In this document: in pieces, positions 46,950-58,569 of the stretch
Layout of the letters: the number at the start of each line of letters is the position of its first letter
Position numbering within the stretch: the stretch's first letter is position 1
NCBI GenBank assembly: GCA_022494885.1
Contig: JAGVSM010004988.1
Coordinates: forward strand, 247,188-311,187
Length of the DNA stretch: 64,000 bases
From: Micrasema longulum
Taxonomy: Eukaryota > Arthropoda > Insecta > Trichoptera > Brachycentridae
Direction: 5' to 3'
Program-made: the position numbers and the translations under genes
Notes under the pieces: model-generated
What the model saw: only the letters and a program-made list of their open reading frames with translations
Database searches by the model: none
Told to the model about the DNA's origin: nothing

Positions 46950-47765
46950 ATATACGCCCAATGGGCACTTTTATGGACACATTTACAGATAGAAAATTAT
47001 TATTAAAAAAGTAGAAAGACTCAATGGTTTATAGTAGACTTTGTGGGAGTGAAAGCGGGAGAGAGGTGTTTATAATTGAATTTGATTCAGTTATCGTTTG
47101 AAAGAAGACAACTTGTTATCAAAGAAATCAATAATGGTATGTTTGTTGGCAGACCTAAGAATTCTGGGCAATGGGGAATGAAAACCATAGTTAGTTCTTT
47201 TTTAAGTTTTGTCTGAGGTTTTTAGTTGGGATATTTAATTTTATTGAGCTCAGTAGTTCAGGCGCATCAATGAGTGAGTTAGGAATTTTAAATACTATAA
47301 GGTCGGATTTGTTTCGAAGGTCTTGAAGAGGATATATATTCAAGGTAGTTTCTAACTCATTATACGTAAATATGTCTCTGGATAAGCCCAACTTTCAGCC
47401 TATCTTTCTCGAAAATCGATGTTAAACTTATTCAATGTTCTTGATGTGAACATCATAATATGGAGACCAGATAACAGAGGAATACTCTAGGTGAGGGCGA
47501 ACTAGGGAACAGAAGAGAGTTTTAAGGGTATTGATATTTTTGAAATCAGCTGTGCTTCTGTTAATAAATCCAAGAAGTTTTAAGGATTTATTGAAAACAT
47601 GTTCAATATGAATTGTAAAAGAAAGTTTAGTGTCAAGTATAATACCTAAATCTCATATACTAGACACAGATGATAATATTTCATCGTTCAGTGAGTAGTC
47701 CTATATGATTGGATTTTGATAGATATTGGATATTTCTGTAAATTTGGTGTGGCTTTTGTAGCATT
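46950..47765 (-). mobile_element. Degenerate LINE reverse-transcriptase C-terminal region (family E)
   Basis: The minus strand reads LFCSLVRPHLEYSSVIWSPY and, further on, TYNELETTLNIYPLQDLRNK and FKIPNSLIDAPELLSSIKLN. The VRPxLEYxSxIWSP block is highly conserved after the catalytic domain of non-LTR reverse transcriptases. Stops break the frame. Confidence 0.75.
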
Positions 47766-48002
47766 ATTTTAAGTGAGAGATCATTCTTTATTACATTCAG
47801 ATTACTCCGAACAACAAAGAAAAGTGAGGCCCAAAGGGTCGAAACTTCTAGGTGACCGAGATCCTAATCAACCGAGGCGCAAAGAGGCGAAAACAGAGGC
47901 CCATAATGTCGATTACATGAGGCCCGAAGAGAAAAATAATTTTATTATGTGTGCAAAATTAAAACAGGAATAAATATATGAAAGCGGTGGGCGGAAAAAA
48001 CA

Positions 48003-48393
48003 AAAATAAAAGTATGCTGAATGCTGTCGAAATGCGATCTCTAAGGCGAGTGTGTGGTAAAACTACATTGAGATCCGTGCAGTATGTATGGGTTAGACAA
48101 GCATTTTCGACAAAATGAGAAGTTCTGCGTTGGTTTGGACATGCACAGCGAATGGACATCAGAAGAACGGCTAAAAAGTTTTATGATGCAAATGTTGATG
48201 GATGCAGAAATCGGTATAAACCGAGAAAGACATGGCATGACCAAATCCAACAAATACTTGAAGATAGACATGTCAAAAGTCAGAATAATCGGCGCGCGTG
48301 CGTAAGAAGATACATGAATGTAAAGGAAGCGAGGTCTGTATGCAAAGACAAAGTGATATGGCGTCTATCCTCTCTGCCCACCCCTACGTGGAA
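48003..48393 (+). mobile_element. LINE C-terminus, WFGHVERM family (plus strand)
   Basis: Reads VLRWFGHAQRMDIRRTAKKF, then KTWHDQIQQILEDRHVKSQN and NRRACVRRYMNVKEARSVCK. One frameshift lies near 48180. Its 3' end (TCCTCTCTGCCCACCCCTAC) is the starting point of the tandem array that follows. Confidence 0.8.
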
Positions 48394-49456
48394 ACGTAGT
48401 AATTATTTGTTTTAAAAATGGGAAAAATTAAAGCTACTCGTGTTTACCTATTACATAAGTTACTTTAGTATAATCACTTAATTACAACACCTATAAAAAA
48501 ATTAAACAAAATGGCATCTAAAAAACAAAATTACCAAATATAGTCAATGATTTAGATAAAATTATAAATGATCTGATACGTCTAGTCTATCCTCTCTGTA
48601 CACCCCTACGTGGAAACGTAGTAATTATTTGTTTTAAAAATGGGAAAAATTAAAGCTACTCGTGTTTACCTATTACATAAGTTACTTTAGTATAATCACT
48701 TAATTACAACACCTATAAAAAAATTAAACAAAATGGCATCTAGAAAACAAAATTACCAAATATAGTCAATGATTTAGATAAAATTATAAATGATCTGATA
48801 CGTCTAGTCTATCCTCTCTGCACACCCCTACGTGGAAACGTAGTAATTATTTGTTTTAAAAATGGGAAAAATTAAAGCTACTCGTGTTTACCTATTACAT
48901 AAGTTACTTTAGTATAATCACTTAATTACAACACCTATAAAAAAATTAAACAAAATGGCATCTAGAAAACAAAATTACCAAATATAGTCAATGATTTAGA
49001 TAAAATTATAAATGATCTGATACGTCTAGTCTATCCTCTCTGCACACCCCTACGTGGAAACGTAGTAATTATTTGTTTTAAAAATGGGAAAAAATTAAAG
49101 CTACTCGTGTTTACCTATTACATAAGTTACTTTAGTATAATCACTTAATTACAACACCTATAAAAAAATTAAACAAAATGGCATCTAGAAAACAAAATTA
49201 CCAAATATAGTCAATGATTTAGATAAAATTATAAATGATCTGATACGTCTAGTCTATCCTCTCTGCACACCCCTACGTGGAAACGTAGTAATTATTTGTT
49301 TTAAAAATGGGAAAAATTAAAGCTACTCGTGTTTACCTATTACATAAGTTACTTTAGTATAATCACTTAATTACAACACCTATAAAAAAATTAAACAAAT
49401 TGGCATCTAGAAAACAAAATTAGCAAATATAGTCAATGATTTAGATAAAATTATAA
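48366..49456. repeat. Tandem array, 222-bp unit, about 4.9 copies
   Basis: The anchor TATCCTCTCTGCACACCCCT (first two copies with one substitution) recurs at 48371, 48593, 48815, 49037 and 49260, counted at TCTCTG. The period is therefore 222 bp with a single 1-bp insertion. Units are almost identical. Each unit consists of about 30 bp of LINE 3' end followed by about 190 bp of AT-rich DNA (for example AATGGCATCTAGAAAACAAA). Confidence 0.95.
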
Positions 49457-49767
49457 ATAAAATTATCAATAAAACTTCTTGTTTTAGTTTCACTTTTATT
49501 TCATATTGACCAACATGCGTTTTTGTCTACGAAGGTACGAAGGCATTTTCAGGACCTGATGATGATAAACAATAAATAAAAATAGCAGTTTTGTAATATT
49601 TTCCATATTTACACCGGTGAAATCAAAATATGTGATTGCGCAGCAGGATTTATACGTCGCGAAACTGAAATATTTTGACATTTAATTTAGGAGTTCACGG
49701 ATGTTGCATTGTAATCACGAATACGATTAACAACCATGGTGAGAAATTGTTATTACGTCGCTACTGT

Positions 49768-49877
49768 GGTGGTATTCTGAACCACTCCCGCGGAACGAAA
49801 AAACAGTTTTTCTCGTGTATTTTGTATGTAAATACAAGAGATAAAACTGCCGCGAGTACGTTTGGAATACCAGCCCA
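49768..49877. mobile_element. Hairpin MITE (family H)
   Basis: GGTGGTATTCTGAACCACTC and GTTTGGAATACCAGCCCA form the inverted ends around a GTGTATTTTGTATGTAAATA centre. The left end is slightly eroded. Confidence 0.65.
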
Positions 49878-49887
49878 GATGGATTTA

Positions 49888-50275
49888 TCAACAATATTTT
49901 GAGTTTGTCCAAATTTTTGTAGACAAGGACTGGATTCATCTCCCTTGGGAGCTGTTGATATTGACATATTACAGAAGAGATGAAGAAAATTTCAGAGACG
50001 GTAATATAGAAGTCTAGGTCTCGAGAAACATATGAAAGAATTGAAGGAATATACATGTTTAAATATGGGCAGAATGGTGAATGTTACACTGTGCGCAAAG
50101 TGGCCACTTAAATCAGACAATGACAAGTCATAAGCTCTGTAAATGCCTAGACTTCTATATTACCTTCTCTATAATGTTCTTGATTTCTGTTGTAATATGT
50201 TAACATTAACAGCTCCCTAGGGAGTTGAATCCAGTCCTTGTTTACAAAAATTAGGACAAACTCAAAATATTGTCA
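49888..50275. repeat. Palindromic repeat T, full unit
   Basis: Starts CAACAATATTTTGAGTTTGT and finishes ACAAACTCAAAATATTGTC, with TCTCCCTTGGGAGCTGTTGA and AACAGCTCCCTAGGGAGTTG as matching inner blocks. Complete 390-bp fold-back unit. Confidence 0.75.
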
Positions 50276-50895
50276 AAAGAAATAGTCTTTTTGCTGCTGG
50301 TTGTATTGGTCTTCCTAAAAACAGTGATCATGGATAGTGGCGGTTTTGCATTTACCCCCTCAATTACAATATTATAGAAATTTCACTTATTTGAACGTTT
50401 GAGGTATTCCAATTTCAAATTTTCGAAATGTCAATAATGAGATCGAGAAATCTGTAATACTGTTGATAAAAATTATGAAATAAATGTTACATCAATCTAT
50501 AAATAACTGTTTATCTGTTCACATAATTCTAGAATCTATGGATATGTTTTATCAATATCTGATACCACTGACAAGGTTTATATTATGCATTCAAAGCATC
50601 TGCTTTTTAAAGCATAATCCTTATCAAAGGTATACTTTTACAGCTGCTTTTCCTTAATAATACGATATTTGTAGCTTGAAGTAAACACAGAAATTACAGA
50701 ATATCCCTTTTTATTGATTTACATATTTTCAATTATGTAAATCTTAATAAAAATATATTTTTTGTAATAAAATTTAGGCAACAATATATTATTGGTTAAT
50801 TTTGCAGTTATTATTTTTATTTATCTTTTTTTTAATGTGTAATAAATTTGTAATAAATATTACCTAATAATAATGACTTAATACTATGTTTGACA
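50276..50895. other. AT-rich intergenic stretch, nothing recognised
   Basis: No gene or matched repeat was seen. Confidence 0.4.
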
Positions 50896-50950
50896 GGTGC
50901 CTTGGCGCAGTTGGTAAGACGGCTATCGCTGGTTTGATTCCCGCCATTTG
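50896..50950 (+). repeat. tRNA-like SINE head fragment
   Basis: GGTGCCTTGGCGCAGTTGGT and GGTTTGATTCCCGCC look like A and B boxes, but the segment between them is too short for a tRNA. It is a SINE-type relic of a family different from A, B and C. Confidence 0.5.
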
Positions 50951-51211
50951 CAAGAAAAAAATACATTGATGTTTTTTTTCTCAATTGGTCTGGGTGTTAT
51001 TTTTCATAACTTCCTTCTATAATATGGATATTATCCTCTCTTTCCCACCTGCTGACAAGCTTCTAAAAGAGAGGCTGAGCAGGTTATCCCTTTTTTGAAA
51101 AACTTTTACTTTTATTTTGCAAAATTAAAACTGCGAAAATGACAAATGAAGTATCTTTTCAAATGATCATATTATGTTATACATACTGTTATTTTAGTAA
51201 TTTTGTCGGTC

Positions 51212-51345
51212 GGCGCGTTTGCCTACCATGCAAGAAGTCTCGGGCTCGATATCCGACATAGTTATTATTATGTATAACTTATAAAGCGCCATTTTCGTAA
51301 TATAATACCTCAAGGGCGCTTTACAAAGCGATTCTAACTAACTAA
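51212..51345 (+). repeat. SINE-B head joined to a TTATTA-type LINE tail
   Basis: A SINE-B head (GGCGCGTTTGCCTACCATGC, then TCGGGCTCGATATCCGAC) runs directly into TTATTATTATGTATAACTTA followed by TAAAGCGCC and CTCAAGGGCGCTTTACAAAG. The latter block also occurs at 54400-54475 and, in part, at 45430-45485 and 56940-56960. It looks like an L2-type 3' end. Confidence 0.6.
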
Positions 51346-51348
51346 CCA

Positions 51349-51810
51349 TCACGCCATTTCCCCGGAGGAGTAGGCAGAGAGGATAGAACGCCACACCACT
51401 CTGTCCTGGCACACTTCCTTTGCTTCCTTCACATTCATACATCTTCTCATGCACGCACGTCGATTATTCCGACTTTTCACATGACCACTTTCAAGAATTT
51501 GTTGTACTTGATCATGCCATGTCTTTCTCGGCCTTCCTCGACTTCTACAACCAGACACATTCGCATCATAAATCTTTTTAGCCGTTCTTTCCATTCGCTC
51601 CACATGACCGAACCATCGCAAAAGACCTTTCTTAATTTTGTTGATAATGCTTAACTCAGCCTTGTATTCTGCTCTAATTTCGACATTAGGTCACCTATCA
51701 TACATTGTTTTTCCGCACATTCGCCTGAGGGATCGCATTTCAACAGCATTCAGTCTACTTTCGTCCCTTTTTTTTCCAACTCCATGCTTCGCTTCCATAC
51801 ATTAGGGTTG
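51349..51810 (-). mobile_element. LINE C-terminus, WFGHVERM family, best copy
   Basis: The minus-strand frame 51621-51349 encodes MRWFGHVERMERTAKKIYDA, then RGRPRKTWHDQVQQILESGH, then RRACMRRCMNVKEAKEVCQD, and ends with a YSSGEMA stop. This is the conserved terminus of an abundant lepidopteran non-LTR element. The upstream portion to 51810 continues the same ORF with stops. Confidence 0.85.
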
Positions 51811-52021
51811 GTACCAGAACTCCATTATGAACTGCTAATTTAGCTGCTAACTGCTAATTTAGCTAAAGATAAATAAATTTAATTGAAGCCTTTAAATTTG
51901 TAATTTAATTAAAATAATTTATTTTGCTATGACATGCTACAGATTTATTCAAATGATTTGGAGAACAAGTGGGTTTTGAGTTTTTTTTCCGAAACATCAC
52001 CTAACTCTCAAAGCCTCACAC

Positions 52022-52210
52022 CATGGTTGGTATGAAATATCTATTTAAAGGGGTGTTTTCACACCAGATTATTTCAAAGGCCCGGAACTGGTACCTGAAG
52101 AGTAAGGCTAATCATCTTACATTCGTGTAATCAAATAATTCAAGATACGCTGCGTCAGTGTACTAATGCAGTTCCCTATGCACCATTAGGTGCCGAAAAG
52201 TAATAATAAA
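52022..52210 (+). repeat. SINE-B body and tail without head
   Basis: AAGGGGTGTTTTCACACCAG, then GGCCCGGAACTGGTACCTGA and GCAGTTCCCTATGCACCATT, match the body and 3' end of SINE-B. Only remnants of the tRNA-like head precede it. Confidence 0.7.
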
Positions 52211-52394
52211 GATGATTAATGTGTGAGTTTTTTAATTCAAATTTATAAGGCTTGAAAAATTGGTACATAATACTGACATGCTTTTATTTTGATATTGTTA
52301 AGGTTTTTTAGAAGTGATTATAAAAACATTTCGGCCATACATTTTACATGTGAATATACAAGAAGTACTTCTACTACTACAACTGACTGCTTTC

Positions 52395-52645
52395 ATCGTG
52401 CCATTGCCCCGTAGGGGTAGGCAGAGAGAATGGACCGGCATACACATATATTCTGGCATACATTCCTAGCTTCTTCTACATTCATACATCTTGTCATACA
52501 TGCCGTCTTCCTTGGACGTCCCGCGTTACCGGTAATTATCGCCATATATGTTTTACCATTCTTTCGTCATCCATTCGTTCTACATGACCGAACCATCTCA
52601 GAGACCCTTTCTCAATCTTATTAATTATACCCGACTCAGATTTAC
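52395..52645 (-). mobile_element. LINE 3' fragment, WFGHVERM family
   Basis: The minus strand retains GAACGAATGGATGACGAAAG and the end CTCTCTGCCTACCCCTACGG. It is degenerate. Confidence 0.65.
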
Positions 52646-53065
52646 TTGCTTGATTTCATAATGATAATGAAACTTTATTTATTTTATTTTTATTTACTAA
52701 GGAAAAACAACAGTTGTTATATCGGAATACAAAATATAAAAAAATAGTACATACATCCAGTTAAAGTTTTTCACAAATATAACGAGAGAACATGTTACAC
52801 AGTGAAGAGAAAAATAATATATTATATAAGACATGAGAAAAAAAAGAGCTCGTAAGAAGGTTAAGGGTTGAGGAAATAGAGTAGAGGAGTGAAGGAGTGG
52901 AGGAGAGGGATTTTCATAATATAGTTGACCAATTAAAAATTTTGATATTATAATAAAAATAAACATAATTAAAGGAACATAAACTTATTACACACTGACA
53001 AATGTTTAATTTTACAGTGTTTCTAAAAGCTTTTTTTTTGAAGCCACAAAATTTTGTATTAAAAA

Positions 53066-53470
53066 TAAAACTTGATTTGGAAAACCGTATTTCAAACATT
53101 ATTTCTTAAGGGCTATTTTTCTTTGAGATGGTACTTTCATGCGTCATATTGCAGGACATATGGCGTTTGACGCGGCCGTTTTTAGCACTATTAATTTCTA
53201 GAACAATTCGGACAGTTGACATTTCAATTGAATATTTTATATCGACTGAATAAGTAGTGCAATTTTTCATTTATGTTTTAATTAGTTACGTATGAAAGTA
53301 ATGGATAATATATCTATATCATTAAAAATATCACGAAGTTGCGTCGTTTGAGTTGATTTCATGAATGAGAACTGTTGTATCATACAGAACCACAGAAAAA
53401 TATAAATTTATAGTATATATTACTTACATTATATCATATATCTTCTATGTAGGTACAAATTTATGATATT
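53066..53470. repeat. Dispersed repeat R, copy 2
   Basis: It matches copy 1 (41202 onward) block by block: CTTGATTTGGAAAACCGTAT, GACGCGGCCGTTTTTAGCAC, AATTTCTAGAACAATTCG and GAGTTGATTTCATGAATGAG. Substitutions and a few indels are present. Confidence 0.7.
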
Positions 53471-53539
53471 TTTTAATAGCTTACCTGTGAATAAAATCAC
53501 CATTCGCCACTGAACCGATGTATGTGCAATATGTTATAT

Positions 53540-53766
53540 GCTCTTCGAAAAACCATGAATTTACTGCGTGACAAGTTTGGTGACTACATTATTTCCATTG
53601 TCCTTCACGACTCCATGATTTGACGCCGTTGGATTATTTCCTATGGGGCTACGTTAATTCTATGGGCTGTAGAAACAAACCAAGTACTCCTAAAGTATGA
53701 AAAGCCAATATGAACCGTAGCGTTTCGGAAATAAGAGAATGGGCCAAAAATTGGAGCACTACGTAA
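53540..53766 (+). pseudogene. Tc1/mariner-type transposase C-terminal remnant
   Basis: The plus strand reads PHDLTPLDYFLWGYVNSMGC, then RNKPSTPKV, and after a stop ANMNRSVSEIREWAKNWSTT. The DLTPxDYFLWGYV block is the conserved catalytic-end motif of IS630/Tc1/mariner transposases. A stop and a frame change show it is dead. The upstream LLRDKFGDYIIS fits the same family in another phase. Confidence 0.75.
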
Positions 53767-53814
53767 CTGTTCCATTTTTTTTAAAATACATGTATATTTC
53801 AACTATTTCCAACA

Positions 53815-53960
53815 CAATAAATACAACAAATTACAACAGGGATGAAGAATACCTTAAATAAGGGAATATAGAATTTGTTAATCTTAATGACTCCCGAGGG
53901 CGTGAAATCCAGTATTTTGTCTACGCACATTTGGACAAACTCAAATATTACAATAAAAAC
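53815..53960. repeat. Repeat T fragment
   Basis: Contains AATTACAACAGGGATGAAGA, then GACTCCCGAGGGCGTGAAAT and GGACAAACTCAAATATT. This is an internally deleted version of the LINE tail. Confidence 0.65.
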
Positions 53961-54539
53961 AAACTTATTCTAACAAATATTTTTGTTTCAATTTAAAATT
54001 ATTGTACGCTTAAAACACCCGATACAGGATACAAATAACAATATGATTATTCCATTGTTTTATAATGCACCCATACAAAACAAAATACATAATTTAATAA
54101 TTTTATTAATAGAAAGATATGTAGGTATTAGGTACGTAGTGTTATTATTAATTTGTCAATGAATACGGTAGGAAGAAGGAATTTTAAATGAGCATTGTTT
54201 AGATTTTCGTGCATAAATTATTTAATTTATTCAAAATAATACCGTTTTAATTCTTGTAATCGTCTTTTTCTTTGAGTGCCATGTGACATGTCGGGTCCCT
54301 CCAACATCGAATATCAACTGTCAGTGTGTGTCCCTGTCCTGAGCAACTCTAAATACAGTCCTCGACTGTTCTAATCCTAATCCCTGTCCAACCTCATATT
54401 ATTATTATTATTGATAACTTATATAGCGTCATTTTCGTAATTTAATACCTCAAGGGCGCTTTACAAAGTGATTATATAAAGACATGTATTTAATTTTAAC
54501 TTTTTTAATTTAAGAAAAACAATTTACTTTGTCACCACA

Positions 54540-55147
54540 TGCTAAGTATCGTCGGGTTTCTGGCACAAGTTGGTTACTATTAATTTCAGAAAAAGGAAAT
54601 GTCTTCATAAATGGCATCAAATAATCTTTATTAAAAGAGTAAATTATTTTTTTTAATATTTTATAAATACAAAAAAAAGTTTTATAATATTCAGTTGGCA
54701 ATTTTTTTTATATAGGGAAATATCACGTCGGTATTACGAATACCGATAAAATATATTAAATGGATTTAGAGTAGGTAATTGTATTTTCAAAATCAATAAG
54801 GATATTGTGGAGAAATGTTTTCATACATAAATTTAATAAAAATACGTTGCTAGAAAAATGACACGTTTTTGACCTTGGTTGTTTGACGTTAAGATTCGTG
54901 ATAATTTTCTAAAGAAACCTCAATGGCCAGGAACAAATAAACATGAATCGTGACGTATTAGGGGCGTGGCCAATGGAATGACCGTTTTTTTTACTGTACT
55001 GTATTTCATTATTACTTAAAAACTGTAAAAAAAACCTGATATTTCCCTATTGTGGATTTGGGGTGTGCTTTCTACTTTAAAAGTGTAATATCTCTCAAAG
55101 GTAAAATGGTAAAATGTAGTTACCAACTCGTGCCAGAAACCCGACGG
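54540..55147. repeat. Fold-back element, about 600 bp
   Basis: GTCGGGTTTCTGGCACAAGT then TGGTTAC at about 54551 is mirrored by GTAGTTACCAACTCGTGCCA then GAAACCCGAC near 55115-55145. A second inverted pair (TAGGGAAATATCAC, GATATTTCCCTA) lies further in. No coding frame. Confidence 0.6.
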
Positions 55148-55149
55148 TA

Positions 55150-55500
55150 TGTTCCAGAACCAGGAGATTTTCCTTCTGAAACCACCTCGTCTACCCTCTA
55201 GTTTGCCTTTTATAGTTAGGTGCGCCAGTTTGCACTACTCCCATCTAAGCACATGCCCCATGATTCCCATGAAGGACACCTTCCAAACTTTGATATCAGT
55301 CAGCAACTGTATATCTACTCTTGCTCTTTGGAGCAATATACATTGCTGACCAAATCGGTCCATGTAATGCATAGCATTCTACGATGCATCCACGTCCACA
55401 TTTCGAATACTTTTTTAATAACGATCTTATACATTCTTGCATTAATTCTTCTAAATAATGACTCTTCTTCTAAAGACCAGCGACTAGACTCAGCAGTATA
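55150..55500 (-). mobile_element. LINE C-terminal remnant (family F)
   Basis: The minus strand reads IKVWKVSFMGIMGHVLRWE then KLAHLTIKGKLEGRRGGFRR followed by KISWFWNI. The GHVLR...IxGKxEGRRxxGRRRxSWxxNI arrangement is the terminus of another group of insect LINEs. Stops interrupt it. Confidence 0.65.
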
Positions 55501-56474
55501 ATCAAAGGATCCGCGAATATGATTAAATTTGAGTTTATTGACTGGAGGGTTGGTATAATTAGCGGGCAGAAGGTAAGCACAGTACTCGATGGAAGGGCAG
55601 ATGTTGAGAGAGAAAGAAAATAAAATAAAAACGACATGCAGCGGGCACATGTCTCGTGAAACTTCACTTCCGGCGGTCAAATTGGACCTTAAACCAGCGG
55701 CAGGTGGCAAGCTCGGCTCGGGCTCAGCGCCCAGCAGAAGGCCCTAGGGTCCTGAATATCCTAAAGAGATTGGAATCATTTAGGATGGGTACATTTAGAA
55801 AAACCATTGTGTTACGCTTTCTGCTACATATGTAATACACATTTGTTTCAATTTTTTATTATTATTGGCAAATTTTGCAATTTATTTTCATGTTTCAAAT
55901 TGAATTATTAATGTTATGATACAAAAGACGATTGACAGTTGAATCACCAGTTTTATAAGATTGCTCCGGGAATAAATCTATAGCATTGATGCTGTCTTCA
56001 TTTTGTATATTTATATCATCTTTGAATAGACTTAACAGTGATTTTTAATAATTTGTTAATATGTATTTGAACTATTGTTAATCGAAACATAAACCTATTT
56101 ATTAATGAATTATATATTGTACCATATAAATTATAAACAAGTAATTTATTAAACTTCTTAGATTTTCATTTGGTGCCAAGTTAATATTGTGTTTGTTATT
56201 ATGTTGTAACAGCCTGTATTTGCCGATTGATTGTTACAGCGTCCATCAACCCTGATGATGGACGCTGTAACGCGATCCGAAACGTCGGTAGAGAGTACGA
56301 ACAACACACGGCATAATAACCCAGAAAAACTTATTGTGCAAGTAATTTATTTTTATGAAATTATTAAAGAAATAAATAAAAATTTAAGATACATGATTTT
56401 AACTTTGCTACACCGTGTGTTATTAAATAACTTAACTGTATTGTATTTCTTGACAAGTATAAATTTAAATTGTT

Positions 56475-56670
56475 TTTTTTTTAAAGGAAAAATAATATTT
56501 GGGTTCTTATGATTTACCCAAATATTTCAATTTGGGGGGCATTTTAGTGAGTTTCACAAGGGGCACATGAGTTGTAAAAAGCTCACTATTAGAAAATGGG
56601 AAACAAGTTGCGGTAGACCGGGTTGCGAACCTTGGACTGATCCGGGATCCGCGACACCACAACCCCGTTT
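56475..56670 (-). mobile_element. SINE-C copy
   Basis: The head on the minus strand starts GGGGTTGTGGTGTCGCGGAT. The body ACTTGTTTCCCATTTTCTAA and the tail with AAATATTTGGGTAAATCATA match the 61697-61875 copy. Confidence 0.65.
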
Positions 56671-56949
56671 GTACGTATTTTAAATATTATTGTTTCATAA
56701 TATTTATAAACGTTTTGATGTTGGCATAAAAGAGTCCCAATTAAACATGAAATTATCTAACAAGTCAGGATATAATTGAGCTATTATAAAATTGTGTATT
56801 AAATAAATAAAGAATAAGTTTTTACTCCCATTATTAAACCTATCAGTTCATTCATACAGTTATCGATGTACACGTAGAACAGTCATAGTGACATCACACA
56901 TACCTGTTTTTATTCCTGTAAGAATGTCAAACCGCGATTATTATTATTA

Positions 56950-57640
56950 TTATGGATAACTTATATGTGTTTGATCCATTTACCCTAATACATGCTATAC
57001 CATACTTATACAGAGAAGCAACAGCCCGTGTCAGATTGCCGTTCACTCCATATTCCGGTAACACATTCCATCATTTATCTCTGTCAACTTTATCAAATGC
57101 TTTTTGCAGATCGACAAATGCGCAGAAAAGCTTTTAGTTTTTAGCAAAAAAAAATTCCGTCATGTTTCGTAAAGCAAATATTTGATACATACATCCTCTT
57201 CCATTTATAAAACTGCTTTGTATATCCCACACTCTATCTTTGGAAACTTTTCTTACTCTATCGATCAGTATTCTCCTATGCATTTTGCTAACAGCGCTCA
57301 AAAGGCTGATTGCTCTGCAATTTCCGCATTCCTTTTCCCTCGGATAGAGACATTACAACAGCCCTTTTCCAATCTGTTCAACTCTCTCAACAACGGTTAA
57401 AAAAATTGTGCAGCCATACAAAATTTTTTTCACCGCCCGGTGATACACTCTATAGCAACTTGCGCTTTTCCATTCATCCTATTTTTGGGAGCACTTTGTA
57501 TTTCTTCCATACTTATCTCTGTCGTCCCATCATCTGATTTTAAACTTCCTGTACATGTTTCATACACCTCCTCGAAGTATTCCTTCCATCTTGTTTTTAT
57601 TCCACTATCATTCGTCACTTTAGTGATCTAATTGAGTAAA
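56950..57640 (-). mobile_element. Degenerate LINE reverse-transcriptase core
   Basis: On the minus strand, across several frame changes: RWKEYFEEVYE, then KNGKAQ-like, then NCRAISLLSAVSKMHRRILI, then RGCMYQIFALR. Next come CAFVDLQKAFDKVDRDKWW and NGNLTRAVASLYKYGIACI. The FVDLQKAFDKV block contains the first catalytic Asp of reverse transcriptase. The YADD scraps at 10.7 kb and 55.9 kb probably belong to the same family. Confidence 0.8.
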
Positions 57641-58150
57641 AAAGATTTTCGTTGTTTAAGTTTGTAGTTTTAATATCGGTTGTCATTTTTTCACCTCGAA
57701 GATGAAAGATGTTTCATACATTGACCAATAACCATTTTTAAGAGTTACTAAAATATTTCCATTAAATTTGATTTACAAATATTTCAATAGGAACTATTAA
57801 AAATACTACCAACATTTTAAACAATTAATCCGATATATAGAATATAAAAACACTAAAGTAAAAAACACTAATTTTTAGAGATGTATTAAATAAAATAAAA
57901 TAAATTTTATTTCCGATAGATATGCAGACATCCGAAGACGGAACGCACACCTTCTGACCGCTTTCTGTCTGCGCGGGTCCTAAATACAAGGCACCTGGTC
58001 AGAAATCAAACATGTCAGCAAACCGGATGCAAGATTTTTAAGTCTATTCAGTAACGTAAAATGATTTGATTAATTATACATTTTTATAAAAAAATATTGT
58101 ATGTTTGTTTTGGATCTACGACTTGTAATGTGTTTCAAATGTATATTTTT
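57641..58150. other. AT-rich intergenic stretch, nothing recognised
   Basis: No gene or matched repeat was seen. Confidence 0.4.
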
Positions 58151-58194
58151 ATGCAGGGCCACCTAAGATTTTTTGAAGATTTCTGGACAACTGG

Positions 58195-58569
58195 ACTTTT
58201 TTAGTGCTTCGGTTATCCGCAGCCGCCGGCGGCGCTAGCGTCACACATCTGCTCGGGCAGCTGGACGAACCACGCAGCGCGCCATTCTTCTGCCGACTGC
58301 CGGCTATTGCGCGTGCGCGTGTCGCGACTTCCACGTTCTAAATTCAAATTCAAAAACTAACGGCCTTGCGAAAAAGTGCGTTCTAAAAGTTCAAGTGATC
58401 GATTTACTGTAGTGTTCCATAAGTTGCACGCCCAATTTTTGAATTGTTGCGCTTATAATACTGGTGTTTTTGTCTGTGTACGGCTCCGAACTTTGTTGTT
58501 GATTTGTTTGAACGAGGACACTTTTTTGTTTATGTATGTGACTTGTGACTCCTGTCTGAAACAAATTCG
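58195..58569 (+). promoter_or_regulatory. Putative CpG-rich promoter and non-coding first exon
   Basis: 58200-58330 is markedly GC- and CpG-rich (GCAGCCGCCGGCGGCGCTAG, then ATTGCGCGTGCGCGTGTCGC with an NRF1-like TGCGCGTGCGC). It is followed by about 240 bp lacking a long frame, which ends CAAATTCG|GTAAGAAT, a strong splice donor with exon end at 58569. This is what a 5' untranslated first exon of a plus-strand gene looks like. The coding exons would lie beyond 64000. Elevated GC continues to about 59300. Confidence 0.4.

Noticed and set aside
47773..47973. Small gene with a repeated GAGGCCC-AAAG pattern
   Set aside because: The four loosely spaced GAGGC(C/G)C motifs are irregular, the frame lacks a start in good context, and it lies between LINE fragments.
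48370..49460. CRISPR-like array of regular repeats
   Set aside because: The whole 222-bp unit is repeated with no variable spacers, and the genome is eukaryotic. It is a simple tandem array.
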